Assembly (NCBI GenBank): GCA_033764965.1
Contig: JANRIN010000281.1
Location: 1-45,887, forward strand
Direction: 5' to 3'
Source of the DNA: JSC-12 sp033764965
GTDB taxonomy: Bacteria > Cyanobacteriota > Cyanobacteriia > Leptolyngbyales > Leptolyngbyaceae
Length of the DNA stretch: 45,887 nt
Both the position numbers and the translations under genes were made by a program. Positions 17,298 to 26,211 of the stretch are shown piece by piece; position 1 is the stretch's first letter, and each line of letters begins with the position of its first letter. The notes under the pieces were generated by a model. That model ran no database searches. It was not told where the DNA came from and saw only the letters and a list, made by a program, of their open reading frames with translations.

Positions 17298-17783
17298 CTA
17301 AGAGCCTTTTGCAGTTTTAAGAGCCTTTTGCAGTTTGATTTGTAACTTAAGTGGGAACTCATGCTTGACCCATCTCTCACAATATCCATCCAGTCCATGA
17401 GTTAGCAAAACTCGCTGCGAAGCTGACAAAACGGCTCCTGCAAAAGTTCGAAGCCGACACTCAGCCGCTAAAACTAGCTCACCTTCCACATCAGTTTTGT
17501 TTTTTCGCATCTCATCGAACCAAAGAATATGCACACAGAGTCTATCTTGTGATACATGCTTGAATTGCCATGTATACTCACCTGGCTCCTCTATAAAGGA
17601 CACCGTTACCTCGTCAGCACCTTGTACCAAAGCAACAACACCGCTAATTAAATCAGCTAAAGCATCTGACAAATATGAAGCTGTCAGATGTGCCTGTTGA
17701 TTATCAATTTCAACGATGCACTCTGACGACCCTCTCCCTGTCAAGTTGTATTGGACAGAAACTGTCATGTCTGCAACATCCAA
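17298..17783 (-). CDS. Hypothetical protein, 161 aa
   Basis: Not recognised. The sequence is soluble, mixed alpha/beta and mildly acidic. It has alternating hydrophobic beta-strands in the first half (VSVQYNL, ECIVEID, VTVSFIE, YTWQFKHV and LCVHILWF) and helices at the end. The pattern is of a compact single domain. It lies 163 bases before the nuclease-like/ParA gene on the same strand and could be its partner, for example an immunity-like or accessory protein. No motif supports a function. The start could be the ATG at 17783 or the internal ATG five codons later. Confidence 0.6.
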   Translation of the reverse strand: MDVADMTVSVQYNLTGRGSSECIVEIDNQQAHLTASYLSDALADLISGVVALVQGADEVTVSFIEEPGEYTWQFKHVSQDRLCVHILWFDEMRKNKTDVEGELVLAAECRLRTFAGAVLSASQRVLLTHGLDGYCERWVKHEFPLKLQIKLQKALKTAKGS

Positions 17784-17913
17784 AATTTAAGCTGATACTG
17801 AATGCTAAGGAACAAAGACCAAACCCATCTCATGCTCTTCCCGCTGGCTCACCTTACAACTTTAAAGAAGCCAATATCAACCTCGACATCTTCAAGTAAC
17901 CTCAACTTTTCCC

Positions 17914-18696
17914 TTGAAACGCTACCTCCACGTTCTACGACTTTTTTGGGCAACGGCTCTGGCTGCTGAGTTAGAGTATCGGGTCAACTTTCTCATTGCT
18001 GCCCTCAGTAGCTTTGGCGGATTGATTGGCAGCTTGTTTGGGCTGTTTCTGTTTTACCGCACTGGCTACAGTTTTCAGAACTGGAACTGGGAGCAGGCAT
18101 TAGTAGTGCTGGGCATCTTTACCCTGCTGCAAGGATTTTCTGCCACCTTTCTGGCTCCCAACCTGAATCGGATTGTGCGTCATATCCAGCAGGGCACCCT
18201 CGATTTTGTTTTGCTCAAACCGATTAGCTCTCAATTTTGGCTATCGACCCACACCATTTCTCCCTGGGGCTTGCCCGATCTTTGCTTCGGTGTTGCCATG
18301 ATTGGGTATGCGGGTAGCCGCTTGGGGTTGGGGATCACCAATTATTTGTTAGGCATTATTCCCCTGTGCTTTGGCTTTGTAATTCTCTACAGCCTGTGGT
18401 TCATGCTGGGCGCGATGAGCATTTGGTTTGTCAAAATCTACAATGTTACGGAAGTTTTGCGAGGGTTGATGGAGGCGGGGCGATTTCCAATGGTGGCGTA
18501 TCCCATGAGCTACCGCATCTTTTTTACCTTCGTGGTGCCTGTCGCTTTTTTAACCACGGTTCCGGCTGAAGTGATTTTGCAGCGGGGAGACTTGGGTTGG
18601 ACAGCAGGGGCAGCACTCCTGGCAGGATTTTTGCTGTGGGCGGCAAGTGCGTTCTGGCAGTTTGCTCTACGGTTTTACACCAGCGCATCGAGTTGA
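17914..18696 (+). CDS. ABC-2 type transporter permease
   Basis: A 260-residue membrane protein with six predicted helices (about 22-45, 55-75, 103-125, 138-165, 172-180 and 205-250). It has the pattern of the uncharacterised ABC-2 permease group (COG3694/COG4587), including the N-terminal WATALAAELEYRVNF helix. It would form the channel of an exporter with an ATPase and usually a second permease, but neither is adjacent. The exporter gene 97 bases downstream carries its own ATPase and is a different type. The start has to be the TTG at 17914, because no ATG or GTG lies between it and the in-frame stop at 17863, and no Shine-Dalgarno sequence is visible. Initiation may therefore be weak. Confidence 0.75.
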   Translation: MKRYLHVLRLFWATALAAELEYRVNFLIAALSSFGGLIGSLFGLFLFYRTGYSFQNWNWEQALVVLGIFTLLQGFSATFLAPNLNRIVRHIQQGTLDFVLLKPISSQFWLSTHTISPWGLPDLCFGVAMIGYAGSRLGLGITNYLLGIIPLCFGFVILYSLWFMLGAMSIWFVKIYNVTEVLRGLMEAGRFPMVAYPMSYRIFFTFVVPVAFLTTVPAEVILQRGDLGWTAGAALLAGFLLWAASAFWQFALRFYTSASS

Positions 18697-18793
18697 ATCG
18701 TGATCGCCCTCCCTCAAGCTTGAAATTGCGGACATTTTGGAATTGCTGGCACTATTAGATTATGCTGCTGAATGCTAGGGCTGCATGAATTGA

Positions 18794-20419
18794 ATGAATC
18801 TCATCTCATTTTTGCTGCGATCGTCCTGGAGAATGGTGGCGATCGCAATTGTCACAGGATTTATTAGTGGTGGCAGCAGTGCCGCCCTGATTGCGCTGAT
18901 CAGCCGTTCCATTAGTCAGGGAATTGGGACTTCGCTGGATACGATCGCGATTGCTTTCGGTTGTCTGGCATTCGTTGCCCTGGCATCCAGCATCACCTCG
19001 CAAATCATGCTGATCCGACTGGCACAGCAATCCATCTTTCAGTTGCGCCTTAGCCTCAGCCGCCAAATCTTAGGCACAGAGTTAGCTCATCTGGAAAAAC
19101 TCGGCGCATCCCGACTGCTGGCAACCTTGACGGATGATGTACAGGCGGTGTCGGATGCCGTACGATTGGTGCCCTTCTTATGTATCGATTTGGCGATCGT
19201 GGCGGGCTGTCTCAGCTACATCATCTGGCTCTCCTGGCAGGTGTTTCTGCTGGTGGTGCTGCTGACGATCGTGGCGTTGGGAAGTTGCCGCTGGTTACTC
19301 AAAACGGGGCAGAAGTGGCTGGCAAAAGCGCGAGAAGAGCAGGACAACCTGTTTAAGCATTTCCGCACCGTGACCGACGGCACCAAAGAACTCAAGCTGA
19401 ACTACAACCGACGACAGGCATTTCTCCAGGAAGACTTACAGCCTGCCGCCGCCACCTATCGCCGCTACAACACCCGTGGGCTAACTCTGTTCGCCATGAC
19501 CTCCAGTTGGGGTAAGCTGATTTTCTTCTTCGCGATCGGCTTTGTGCTGTTTGCCCTGCCCAAACTCATGACCTTGAATCCCCAAACGCTGTCCGGCTAC
19601 GTGCTCACCTTCACGTACCTGATGCTGCCAATGGATAATCTGGTCAATTCCTTACCGATCCTGGGACGAGCCGGGGTGGCGCTGAAAAAAATTGACTCTT
19701 TGGGAATTTCTTTAGCAGAGCGAGCCGAAGCCACCACGATCCCCGCTGCCCTTCAGCAACACTGGAAAGAACTGCGGCTTAATGGTGTCACTCACTCTTA
19801 CCAGACCGATCAGGACGATCGTGGCTTTGAGGTGGGACCGATCGACCTGTCTCTGCATCCAGGCGAGTTGGTGTTTATCGTGGGCGGTAACGGCAGCGGC
19901 AAATCTACCCTGGCAAAACTCATCCTGGGACTCTACATTCCCGAAGCGGGCGACATTACTCTAGATGGAATCCCCATCGATCATCAAAATCGGGAATGGT
20001 ATCGCCAGCATTTTTCTGTTGTGTTTGCCGACTTTTTTCTATTCGATCGACTTTTGGGACTTGATCGCAATGACCTGGATCAAGAAGCTGCCGCTTACCT
20101 GAAACGGCTTCAACTAGATCACAAAGTCACCGTCGATCGCGGCAAACTCTCAACCATTTCTCTTTCTCAAGGACAACGCAAACGCCTGACCCTACTAACT
20201 GCTTACCTGGAACAGCGCCCCATCTTCCTGTTCGATGAATGGGCAGCCGATCAAGATCCCATCTTCAAAGACGTGTTCTACACCGAACTGCTGCCCCAAC
20301 TCCGCGACCAGGGCAAAACCATCCTCTGCATCAGCCACGACGACCATTACTTCCATCTTGCCGATCGCATCATCAAACTGGATTATGGACAGATTGAATA
20401 CGATAAGAATCGGGGATAG
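18794..20419 (+). CDS. Cyclic-peptide-export-type ABC transporter (PvdE/SyrD-like)
   Basis: A 541-residue half-transporter. Six transmembrane helices cover about 1-290. A nucleotide-binding domain (about 330-540) has Walker A GGNGSGKST, Q-loop region, signature SLSQGQRKRL, Walker B IFLFDEW and H-loop ISHDD. Length and layout match the cyclic peptide transporter family (PvdE, SyrD), which exports or flips peptides and siderophore precursors. The signature SLSQGQ replaces the usual LSGGQ, as is common in this family. No peptide synthetase or precursor gene is in the window. The closely spaced ABC-2 permease upstream is on the same strand. The last codons and stop lie inside a heptamer repeat. 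Confidence 0.82.
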   Translation: MNLISFLLRSSWRMVAIAIVTGFISGGSSAALIALISRSISQGIGTSLDTIAIAFGCLAFVALASSITSQIMLIRLAQQSIFQLRLSLSRQILGTELAHLEKLGASRLLATLTDDVQAVSDAVRLVPFLCIDLAIVAGCLSYIIWLSWQVFLLVVLLTIVALGSCRWLLKTGQKWLAKAREEQDNLFKHFRTVTDGTKELKLNYNRRQAFLQEDLQPAAATYRRYNTRGLTLFAMTSSWGKLIFFFAIGFVLFALPKLMTLNPQTLSGYVLTFTYLMLPMDNLVNSLPILGRAGVALKKIDSLGISLAERAEATTIPAALQQHWKELRLNGVTHSYQTDQDDRGFEVGPIDLSLHPGELVFIVGGNGSGKSTLAKLILGLYIPEAGDITLDGIPIDHQNREWYRQHFSVVFADFFLFDRLLGLDRNDLDQEAAAYLKRLQLDHKVTVDRGKLSTISLSQGQRKRLTLLTAYLEQRPIFLFDEWAADQDPIFKDVFYTELLPQLRDQGKTILCISHDDHYFHLADRIIKLDYGQIEYDKNRG

Positions 20420-20455
20420 GGGATAGGGGATGGGGAATGGGGGGTTAGGGATTAA
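20412..20455 (+). repeat. Heptanucleotide tandem repeat (GGGGATA-type, STRR)
   Basis: Successive seven-base units GGGGATA, GGGGATA and GGGGATG are followed by decaying copies. These are the short tandemly repeated repetitive sequences long known in heterocystous and other cyanobacteria. The first unit supplies the last codons and the TAG stop of the ABC exporter gene. Confidence 0.75.
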
Positions 20456-20519
20456 GGAATGGATTGGCTTCTGCCGTTCGATTCGTACTGCTTTTCAGCA
20501 ACGCCCAACAATTGGATTG

Positions 20520-21266
20520 CTACAGAAAATTGAAATGTTTTAATCCTTCCAAAATGCCTGCGGCGCAGTGGGCTTGTGCCAGGTAGCGATCGGGGTTGGG
20601 GTTGGCGTGGTGCCAGTCGAGTAGTTCGGGCATGGCGTTACCAACAATGATGCCGCGCTCTGGGCGATCGCAAAACATGGACAGGTCATTGCCAGAATCG
20701 CCACAGGCAACGGTTTGGGTGGGTGCAATCCCCAAATACTCCCGCAAAAAGGTCATTGCCTGTCCTTTGTTGGCGCGACGGGGCAGAATATCCAAATCAA
20801 GACTGCCACTGTAGATTAATTGCACGTCTAATCCCTGTTTTTTGAAGGTGGTCTCCAGGCAAGGAATCACTTCGGCGGCGGCTTCCGGTGTCAGAAAATA
20901 GCTCACTTTGAAGGGGCGCTGTTCGGTGTCGGGTTGGGGAGCGAGGTCGGCAAAGTGAGCCGCGATCTCCACTACCTGTTCTCGATCCCACTTTTGCGAG
21001 AGAACCGTAGCCCATTGGGGGTCGGGGGTGTCTTGATCGGATAAATAAATTTCAGTGCCCACCGAGAGGATCAAAAAATCTGGTGAGAGCAAAGTTTTTT
21101 CAGTGGTGAGTTGACGATAGAGCGCAGGCGATCGCCCTGTGGAATAGACAATCTTTGTACCAAATTCCCTCCGGTGAGCGTCCAGGTGCTCATTCAGATG
21201 GGCTAATGCCTGATCATCTCCCACCAAAGTATTGTCTAAATCCGTCACCAGGAGAAATGCCGCCAC
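20520..21266 (-). CDS. spp: Sucrose-phosphate phosphatase
   Basis: A 248-residue HAD enzyme that hydrolyses sucrose 6-phosphate to sucrose, the last step of sucrose synthesis (EC 3.1.3.24). Motif I is VTDLDNTLVGDD with D9 and D11, motif II is YSTGRSP, the IIB cap carries KVSYFL and the sugar-site region NKGQAMTFLRE, and motif III/IV is VACGDSGNDLSMF. Length and layout match cyanobacterial SPP, which lacks the plant C-terminal extension. No sucrose-phosphate synthase gene is in the window. Sucrose serves as compatible solute or carbon currency in these organisms. Confidence 0.88.
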   Translation of the reverse strand: MAAFLLVTDLDNTLVGDDQALAHLNEHLDAHRREFGTKIVYSTGRSPALYRQLTTEKTLLSPDFLILSVGTEIYLSDQDTPDPQWATVLSQKWDREQVVEIAAHFADLAPQPDTEQRPFKVSYFLTPEAAAEVIPCLETTFKKQGLDVQLIYSGSLDLDILPRRANKGQAMTFLREYLGIAPTQTVACGDSGNDLSMFCDRPERGIIVGNAMPELLDWHHANPNPDRYLAQAHCAAGILEGLKHFNFL

Positions 21267-21489
21267 TGTCGCCCCTCCAATCTAGAAAGTTGTTTATGAG
21301 TGTACTGGGCTTTTGCCACCCAACCTCGTTTTCTAGCTCACTCCGGTGGAGCTAAGATATAGCTTTGCTCAGAATATTTAGAACCAGGAGAAGATGCAAA
21401 ACTAATACTGAGTAGGCGTTCTGAATCGCCTTTGCCGCACGACTCAGGGCTACGGCTATATCCACCAAGACAGATGAAACTGTAAGCAA

Positions 21490-23235
21490 ATGCTCAGAAA
21501 TCAGGGACAGATTTGGACATACCTCAGATTGATTGGGATGGGTCTGGTGGCGATCGCTGCCAGCCTACTGGCACACCCTACTTGGGCCCAGCTTCCGAGC
21601 TTAACTCCCTCCACCTCCACCCCGACGGTTGCTCAAGTCGAGTTTGAAAATGCTGGTAGGGTAGTCCATGCGTCCGTGCGGCTGGATGGGCGGGAAATCC
21701 TTCAGATTGCGGCTCTGGATGCAGATCCCCATCAAGATGCACGGGCTGCGACATCGCCGATTCAAACGCGAGTCAGGTTAATTGAAGGACAACTGAAGTA
21801 TGTGGTTTCTCACAACCCTGCTCCAACAGCATTGCAAGCAAGCATTGGGACACTGAATTCGGAACCGTTGATTACAGTATCTGACGCGGCATCCCTGAAA
21901 GATTTCCCCATCATGGCTGTCACTGATTTGGATGCCAAGATTCATGGAATCCCAAGAGAGCGGTGGGCAGAGGAATTAAGGGAGATCGTGCAAAGCAACT
22001 TAGTCCAGGCGATCGCGGAACGCCAGCCAGCCTATCTGCAACAACAAGCGGCGATCGCCGTGGGGATTTTTTGCGTCACCCTTTTGCTGAGTGGAATTTT
22101 GCTGCGAGTGCAACGCCATTTGCAAGCCCGGCATCAAACCCAAAAAGCCCTGACCACACAAACCCTGACGACCGCTTCCGGGAATGAATCTGATCTGACT
22201 CAACCGACAACGCTTCAGCCCAATCCTGGGCTGGAACTGCACCAAAACCACTCCAGCAGTGTGTATAAGTTTCGCAAATACGCCATCGCGATCGGGCTGG
22301 TTCTGCTTTGGGTTGTTGCCCTCTCCTGGATTGTGGGGCTTTTTCCCCAATCTCGCTGGGCACAAACTCTAATTCTGCGAGAACCACTTTTGCTATTACT
22401 CATTTGGTCTGGCAGCGCTTTAGCCATTCGGGCTTCTAGGGTATTCATCGATCGCTTTCTAGCCCAATTTCAAAGCCAAAAAGCTTTGAATGATGTGTCA
22501 GTTCAGCGTCAACTTGCTCGCCTGATGACCTACAGCAATGTGGTTAAGGGCATTATGATGACGACCATTCTTGGTATCGCAACTTTGCTCACCTTGGATT
22601 GCTTGCAGATTCCCCTGGCTCCTGTATTAGCTGGGGCTGGGATCTTGGGATTTGCCATCTCTTTCGGTTCTCAAACCTTGATCAAAGATGTGATCAATGG
22701 AGTGTTAATCCTGGCAGAAGATCAATTTGCCGTGGGGGATTTTGTTGAACTGGGAACGACTAAAGGCTACGTCGAAAGTGTGAGTTTGCGCGTGACTCGT
22801 GTGCGTGGGGCGGAGGGACGGTTGAGCACGATTCCCAACAGCAGCATCTCTGTTGTTCACAACATGACGAAGGATTGGGCGCGGGCAGAAATTGCGATCG
22901 AGGTTGCTTACAATGCTGATGTGGCACAGGCGATGGCAGTGATGCAGGATGTAGCAAAAGAAATGGCAACCGATCCAGCCTGGAGCGATCGCATCCTGGA
23001 TCCGGTGAAACTGCTGGGGGTGAGCGATATTTCCCGGAATGGAGTCATGCTGACTATCTGGATCAAAACTATTCCTGATGCTCAATGGGCGATCGCCCGT
23101 GAGTTTCGGCATCGGGTGAAGCAGGCGCTGGATCTAGCGAATATTCCTATCAGTGTGCCGCATCAAATCACAATGGATTTGGGTAACGGCAATTCTTTTG
23201 CCATCCCTGAGATAACTTCCGCTCCACCCGCCTAA
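21490..23235 (+). CDS. MscS-family mechanosensitive channel
   Basis: A 581-residue membrane protein. A signal peptide (about 1-34) precedes a periplasmic domain (about 35-175). Transmembrane helices lie near 182-203, 262-283, 295-312 and 340-400. The last is the Gly/Ala-rich pore helix (PVLAGAGILGFAISFGSQTLIKDVINGV), followed by the beta domain (DQFAVGDFVELGTTKGYVESVSLRVTRVR) and the alpha/beta vestibule domain. This is the medium-length MscS architecture with an extra periplasmic domain. It releases solutes on hypo-osmotic shock. It lies back to back with sucrose-phosphate phosphatase, both being osmotic-adjustment functions, although divergent. It converges with the porin gene, five bases apart. 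Confidence 0.88.
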   Translation: MLRNQGQIWTYLRLIGMGLVAIAASLLAHPTWAQLPSLTPSTSTPTVAQVEFENAGRVVHASVRLDGREILQIAALDADPHQDARAATSPIQTRVRLIEGQLKYVVSHNPAPTALQASIGTLNSEPLITVSDAASLKDFPIMAVTDLDAKIHGIPRERWAEELREIVQSNLVQAIAERQPAYLQQQAAIAVGIFCVTLLLSGILLRVQRHLQARHQTQKALTTQTLTTASGNESDLTQPTTLQPNPGLELHQNHSSSVYKFRKYAIAIGLVLLWVVALSWIVGLFPQSRWAQTLILREPLLLLLIWSGSALAIRASRVFIDRFLAQFQSQKALNDVSVQRQLARLMTYSNVVKGIMMTTILGIATLLTLDCLQIPLAPVLAGAGILGFAISFGSQTLIKDVINGVLILAEDQFAVGDFVELGTTKGYVESVSLRVTRVRGAEGRLSTIPNSSISVVHNMTKDWARAEIAIEVAYNADVAQAMAVMQDVAKEMATDPAWSDRILDPVKLLGVSDISRNGVMLTIWIKTIPDAQWAIAREFRHRVKQALDLANIPISVPHQITMDLGNGNSFAIPEITSAPPA

Positions 23236-23240
23236 CCAGA

Positions 23241-24926
23241 CTAGAAGGTGAACGTGGTGCGGATGGTGCCGATGATTACGTCAGAGTTGTTGTCGTTCAT
23301 ATCCGGCGCAGTGAGCCAGATCACACCAGGAGTCACGGTGATGTAATCGTTCACGCGGTATTGATAAAAGGCTTCCACATGAATTGAGGTGCTGGAGTCG
23401 CGCCCGATCGCCGATCGTAACCCTCTGGTCACACCGGTCACTTTCGGTTCCATGCCCACAATGATGCCACCCAAGCTGCCGTCTTTCAGCAAATCGGGAA
23501 ATGCCAAGCCGACTGCCCAGGTCCAGATGTCCAGTTCTCCTCTGGGCAACACATCACGGGTTGAGAGCGTGCGGGTGGTGGTGTAGCCGCCCCAGCCATT
23601 GATCACAAACTTGGGACTGACCTGGAACGAGGCTTGCACCCCGTAAGCATTGCTGACCGTAGGAATATCCACTCCCGCGAAGGGAGCCAGGGCATCCGGC
23701 AAATTGGGGTTGTTGAGTAGTGCCGATCGCAGGTTTGCCCGATTGCTTCCAGTGGAACCGTTGGCTGTAAAGTCGTTGTTGTAGGCATGAATGTAAGTTA
23801 AGCCGATCGCAAAAGTTTCCGAAGGCTTCAGCGTCAACTGGGCGATCGCGCCGTAAGGACCATTAAATAAGCCATTGCCCGCTAGGGGACTATCTGCACT
23901 GTTCGCCAAATAGCCCAAACTCACTTCCAGAAAATCACTGGGGTTAAAGCGTAAGCCCAAGCCCGTGCCATTCACCAAATAGTAGATAGGGTTCCGGGTG
24001 CCAAACTGGGTCAATGCGCCACTGCCCCCATCCCCATCTAGAAAGGGGTTGATCGTATCGGTAAAGTCATCGATCGCCCCGGCATTCGCTTCCACAACCA
24101 CCGTCAGCTTTTCACCAATGGGGAATTGATACAGCAGGGCATCAATCTCCACTGAGTTGTTATTGTCGTTGCTGAAAGCGCCCCCACCAAACCGTAGATC
24201 GCCTTCAGGCGTAAAGGTCGAAGTGCCAGAGTAGGGATTAAGATTGGTTGCCTGGAGGCGAGTTCGCAGCAAATCGTTCCCGGTGAAGCTGGTATCAAAG
24301 TTGAGCCGGATGCGATCGCCCACAATTGCCGACTTGAAAATATCTGCGCCACGGGCATTTTCCCCCGCCGCAATGCCCACTGCCCCAATCACCACTTCGC
24401 CATTGAGTTTAGTCGTAGTGGAAAATTGTTGTTTTTCCAGGGTGGCAGTCCGCACTTCCAACGCTTCCACCCGCCCTCGCAAGGTTGCCAGTTCGGCGGC
24501 AAACTCTTCTTGCAAGCGCTTGACCACTTCCAAATCTTCTTTTCTGACAAAATCAGCCGTTGCAGCGGCGATCAATTCTTGAATTTTGTCTAAACACGCA
24601 TTTAACCCGGCGGCAAATTCGTATCGACTGAGGGCACGATTGCCGCGATAGGTTTTATCGGGATAGCCGACAATGCAACCGTAGCGCTCTACCAAGGACT
24701 GCAATGCCTGAAACGCCCAGTCGGTTGGCTTAACATCGGAAAACTGAGAAACCGAGGTGACTTGATCCATTGCTGTGGAACTGCCGGATTCTGATGCAAG
24801 CTGGGTGACAGGAGTCAATTCATCCAGATCAGTTGATGCTTGAGCCAGGGTTGGAGCCAGGGCGATCGCCCCTGACAATAACGGACTCAGCCACAAAGCA
24901 TTAGCCAAAATTTGTAGTCTTGCCAT
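23241..24926 (-). CDS. Iron uptake porin (SLH domain, OprB-type barrel)
   Basis: A 561-residue outer-membrane protein from the ATG at 24926. A signal peptide (about 1-30, ending LAQAS) precedes an SLH domain (about 60-115: FSDVKPTDWAFQALQSL ... SRYEFAAGLNACLDKI) that anchors to peptidoglycan, a coiled coil (about 118-170) and an OprB-like beta barrel ending in a C-terminal Phe (TTFTF). These porins admit inorganic iron and other small solutes in cyanobacteria. An upstream in-frame ATG at 24953 would add nine residues but lacks a Shine-Dalgarno sequence and spoils the signal peptide. The gene is divergent from FTR1, with a Fur-box-like palindrome between them. The leader also carries a Yfr1-complementary stretch just before the start. 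Confidence 0.88.
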   Translation of the reverse strand: MARLQILANALWLSPLLSGAIALAPTLAQASTDLDELTPVTQLASESGSSTAMDQVTSVSQFSDVKPTDWAFQALQSLVERYGCIVGYPDKTYRGNRALSRYEFAAGLNACLDKIQELIAAATADFVRKEDLEVVKRLQEEFAAELATLRGRVEALEVRTATLEKQQFSTTTKLNGEVVIGAVGIAAGENARGADIFKSAIVGDRIRLNFDTSFTGNDLLRTRLQATNLNPYSGTSTFTPEGDLRFGGGAFSNDNNNSVEIDALLYQFPIGEKLTVVVEANAGAIDDFTDTINPFLDGDGGSGALTQFGTRNPIYYLVNGTGLGLRFNPSDFLEVSLGYLANSADSPLAGNGLFNGPYGAIAQLTLKPSETFAIGLTYIHAYNNDFTANGSTGSNRANLRSALLNNPNLPDALAPFAGVDIPTVSNAYGVQASFQVSPKFVINGWGGYTTTRTLSTRDVLPRGELDIWTWAVGLAFPDLLKDGSLGGIIVGMEPKVTGVTRGLRSAIGRDSSTSIHVEAFYQYRVNDYITVTPGVIWLTAPDMNDNNSDVIIGTIRTTFTF

Positions 24927-24927
24927 T

Positions 24928-24938
24928 TCCACACACCA
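24928..24938 (-). promoter_or_regulatory. Predicted Yfr1 pairing site over the porin ribosome-binding region
   Basis: The porin mRNA reads UGGUGUGUGGA immediately 5' of AAUG. Yfr1 contains UCCUCACACCA, which pairs with it at 10 of 11 positions, with one internal U-U mismatch. The site covers the weak GGA Shine-Dalgarno sequence. Yfr1 is known to repress porin mRNAs in Prochlorococcus by pairing near the start; that it does so here is inference. Confidence 0.5.
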
Positions 24939-24972
24939 AATTACTATCCTCATCAGGCATCTTACATCAAAA

Positions 24973-24993
24973 TGATAATGGTTCTCATTTTCA
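24973..24993. promoter_or_regulatory. Fur-box-like palindrome between the porin and FTR1 genes
   Basis: TGATAATG, five bases, CATTTTCA. Positions 24974-24992 match the classic 19-bp Fur consensus GATAATGATAATCATTATC at 15 of 19 positions. It is 47 bases before the porin start and 113 before the FTR1 start, so it could serve both divergent genes. Both neighbours are iron-uptake types. Confidence 0.65.
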
Positions 24994-25106
24994 GTTCTTG
25001 CTGCCGACTATCAGGATACGAGGCTGAAACATTTCTGCCTATCCTCCCAGGGGGCTTTGGGAATTGGTATATAGAGTAAAGATGTTAGTTTGAGAGCCTG
25101 TTACCC

Positions 25107-26045
25107 ATGCCGGACTTCACCCCTGCTTTGCCAACCTTTGTAATTACCCTGCGCGAAGGCGTGGAAGCTGCTCTTGTCGTAGGAATTGTGTTGGCGTATT
25201 TGAAAAAAGCGAATCAGACTCAGTTGAATGGCTGGGTTTGGAACGGAGTCATCGGCGGTTTGCTGGCGAGTGGGTTGGTGGGCGTTGTTTTTGCGGGCAT
25301 ATTTCAAGCGGTTGGTGCGGTGAATCCGGCTTATGCTCCTGTGTTCAAGCCGCTGCTAGAAGGGGTGTTTAGTGGAGTGGCGATCGCTATGCTGAGTTGG
25401 ATGCTGCTCTGGATGACACAACAATCGCGGTTGCTCAAAGCTCAGGTGGAAGGGGCGATCGCTGCCACGCTCACCCAGGAAACTGGAGCAGGTTGGGGCG
25501 TGTTTACCCTCATCTTTTTTGCCGTGCTGCGGGAAGGGTTTGAAACGGTGTTGTTCATTGCTGCGAAATTTCAACAGGGTGCAATGCCAATTCTGGGCGC
25601 GATCGCAGGACTCCTGGGCGCAGTAGCGATCGGCGTGCTGCTGTTTCAGTTAGGGATAAAAATTAACTTGCGGGTGTTTTTCCAGGTGATGGGAGTGTTT
25701 CTATTGCTGATTGTGGCGGGTTTGGTGGTGTCGTCTCTGGCTCACATTGATCTGGCGCTGACCCGTCTGGCAGCACTGAATCCTGAAACGTCTTTCTGTT
25801 TTGGCAATCCCTCCAGCGCAACAGGGTCTTGCATCCTGGGTTCCAGGCTTTGGGATACCCGCTCCCTGCTGCCCGAACGGCAATTTCCAGGCGTTATTCT
25901 GCATACTCTGTTTGGGTACGAAGACGAGTTTTATCTGGTTGAAGCGATCGCCTACGGGGTATTTTTGTTTGGGATTGGAGCCATTTATCTACGCAGTTTG
26001 ACAACTCCCCAGCAACCCAGCCTGGTCAAAAGTAACGTTTCATAA
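25107..26045 (+). CDS. FTR1/EfeU family iron permease
   Basis: A 312-residue inner-membrane protein with seven transmembrane helices. It carries the two REGxE iron-binding motifs of the family: R16-E17-G18-V19-E20 (TLREGVEA) and R142-E143-G144-F145-E146 (VLREGFET), each inside a helix. Family members move ferric iron across the membrane, in bacteria with periplasmic EfeO/EfeB partners, neither of which is seen here. The Fur-like box upstream and the divergent iron porin fit induction in iron shortage. The ATG at 25107 puts the first REGxE at the usual distance from the N-terminus. Confidence 0.88.
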   Translation: MPDFTPALPTFVITLREGVEAALVVGIVLAYLKKANQTQLNGWVWNGVIGGLLASGLVGVVFAGIFQAVGAVNPAYAPVFKPLLEGVFSGVAIAMLSWMLLWMTQQSRLLKAQVEGAIAATLTQETGAGWGVFTLIFFAVLREGFETVLFIAAKFQQGAMPILGAIAGLLGAVAIGVLLFQLGIKINLRVFFQVMGVFLLLIVAGLVVSSLAHIDLALTRLAALNPETSFCFGNPSSATGSCILGSRLWDTRSLLPERQFPGVILHTLFGYEDEFYLVEAIAYGVFLFGIGAIYLRSLTTPQQPSLVKSNVS

Positions 26046-26211
26046 CAAATGAACCTGGGAAAAGTAAGGGCAAAGGCAGGTGTAGCGGCGTTTAGAAAAG
26101 AAACCCATTGCGAGGATAAGTTATATTTTTTATATTAATTACCCAAAACTATCAGCTTCATTTGTAAGTCGCGCTAAAAATATGAGAAGACCGTTTGGGT
26201 TATCCCTTTAG

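Noticed and set aside
20412..20455. GGGGATA repeats, and the other heptamer tracts, as a CRISPR array
   Set aside because: Units are 7 bases in direct tandem without spacers, and no cas gene is in the window.
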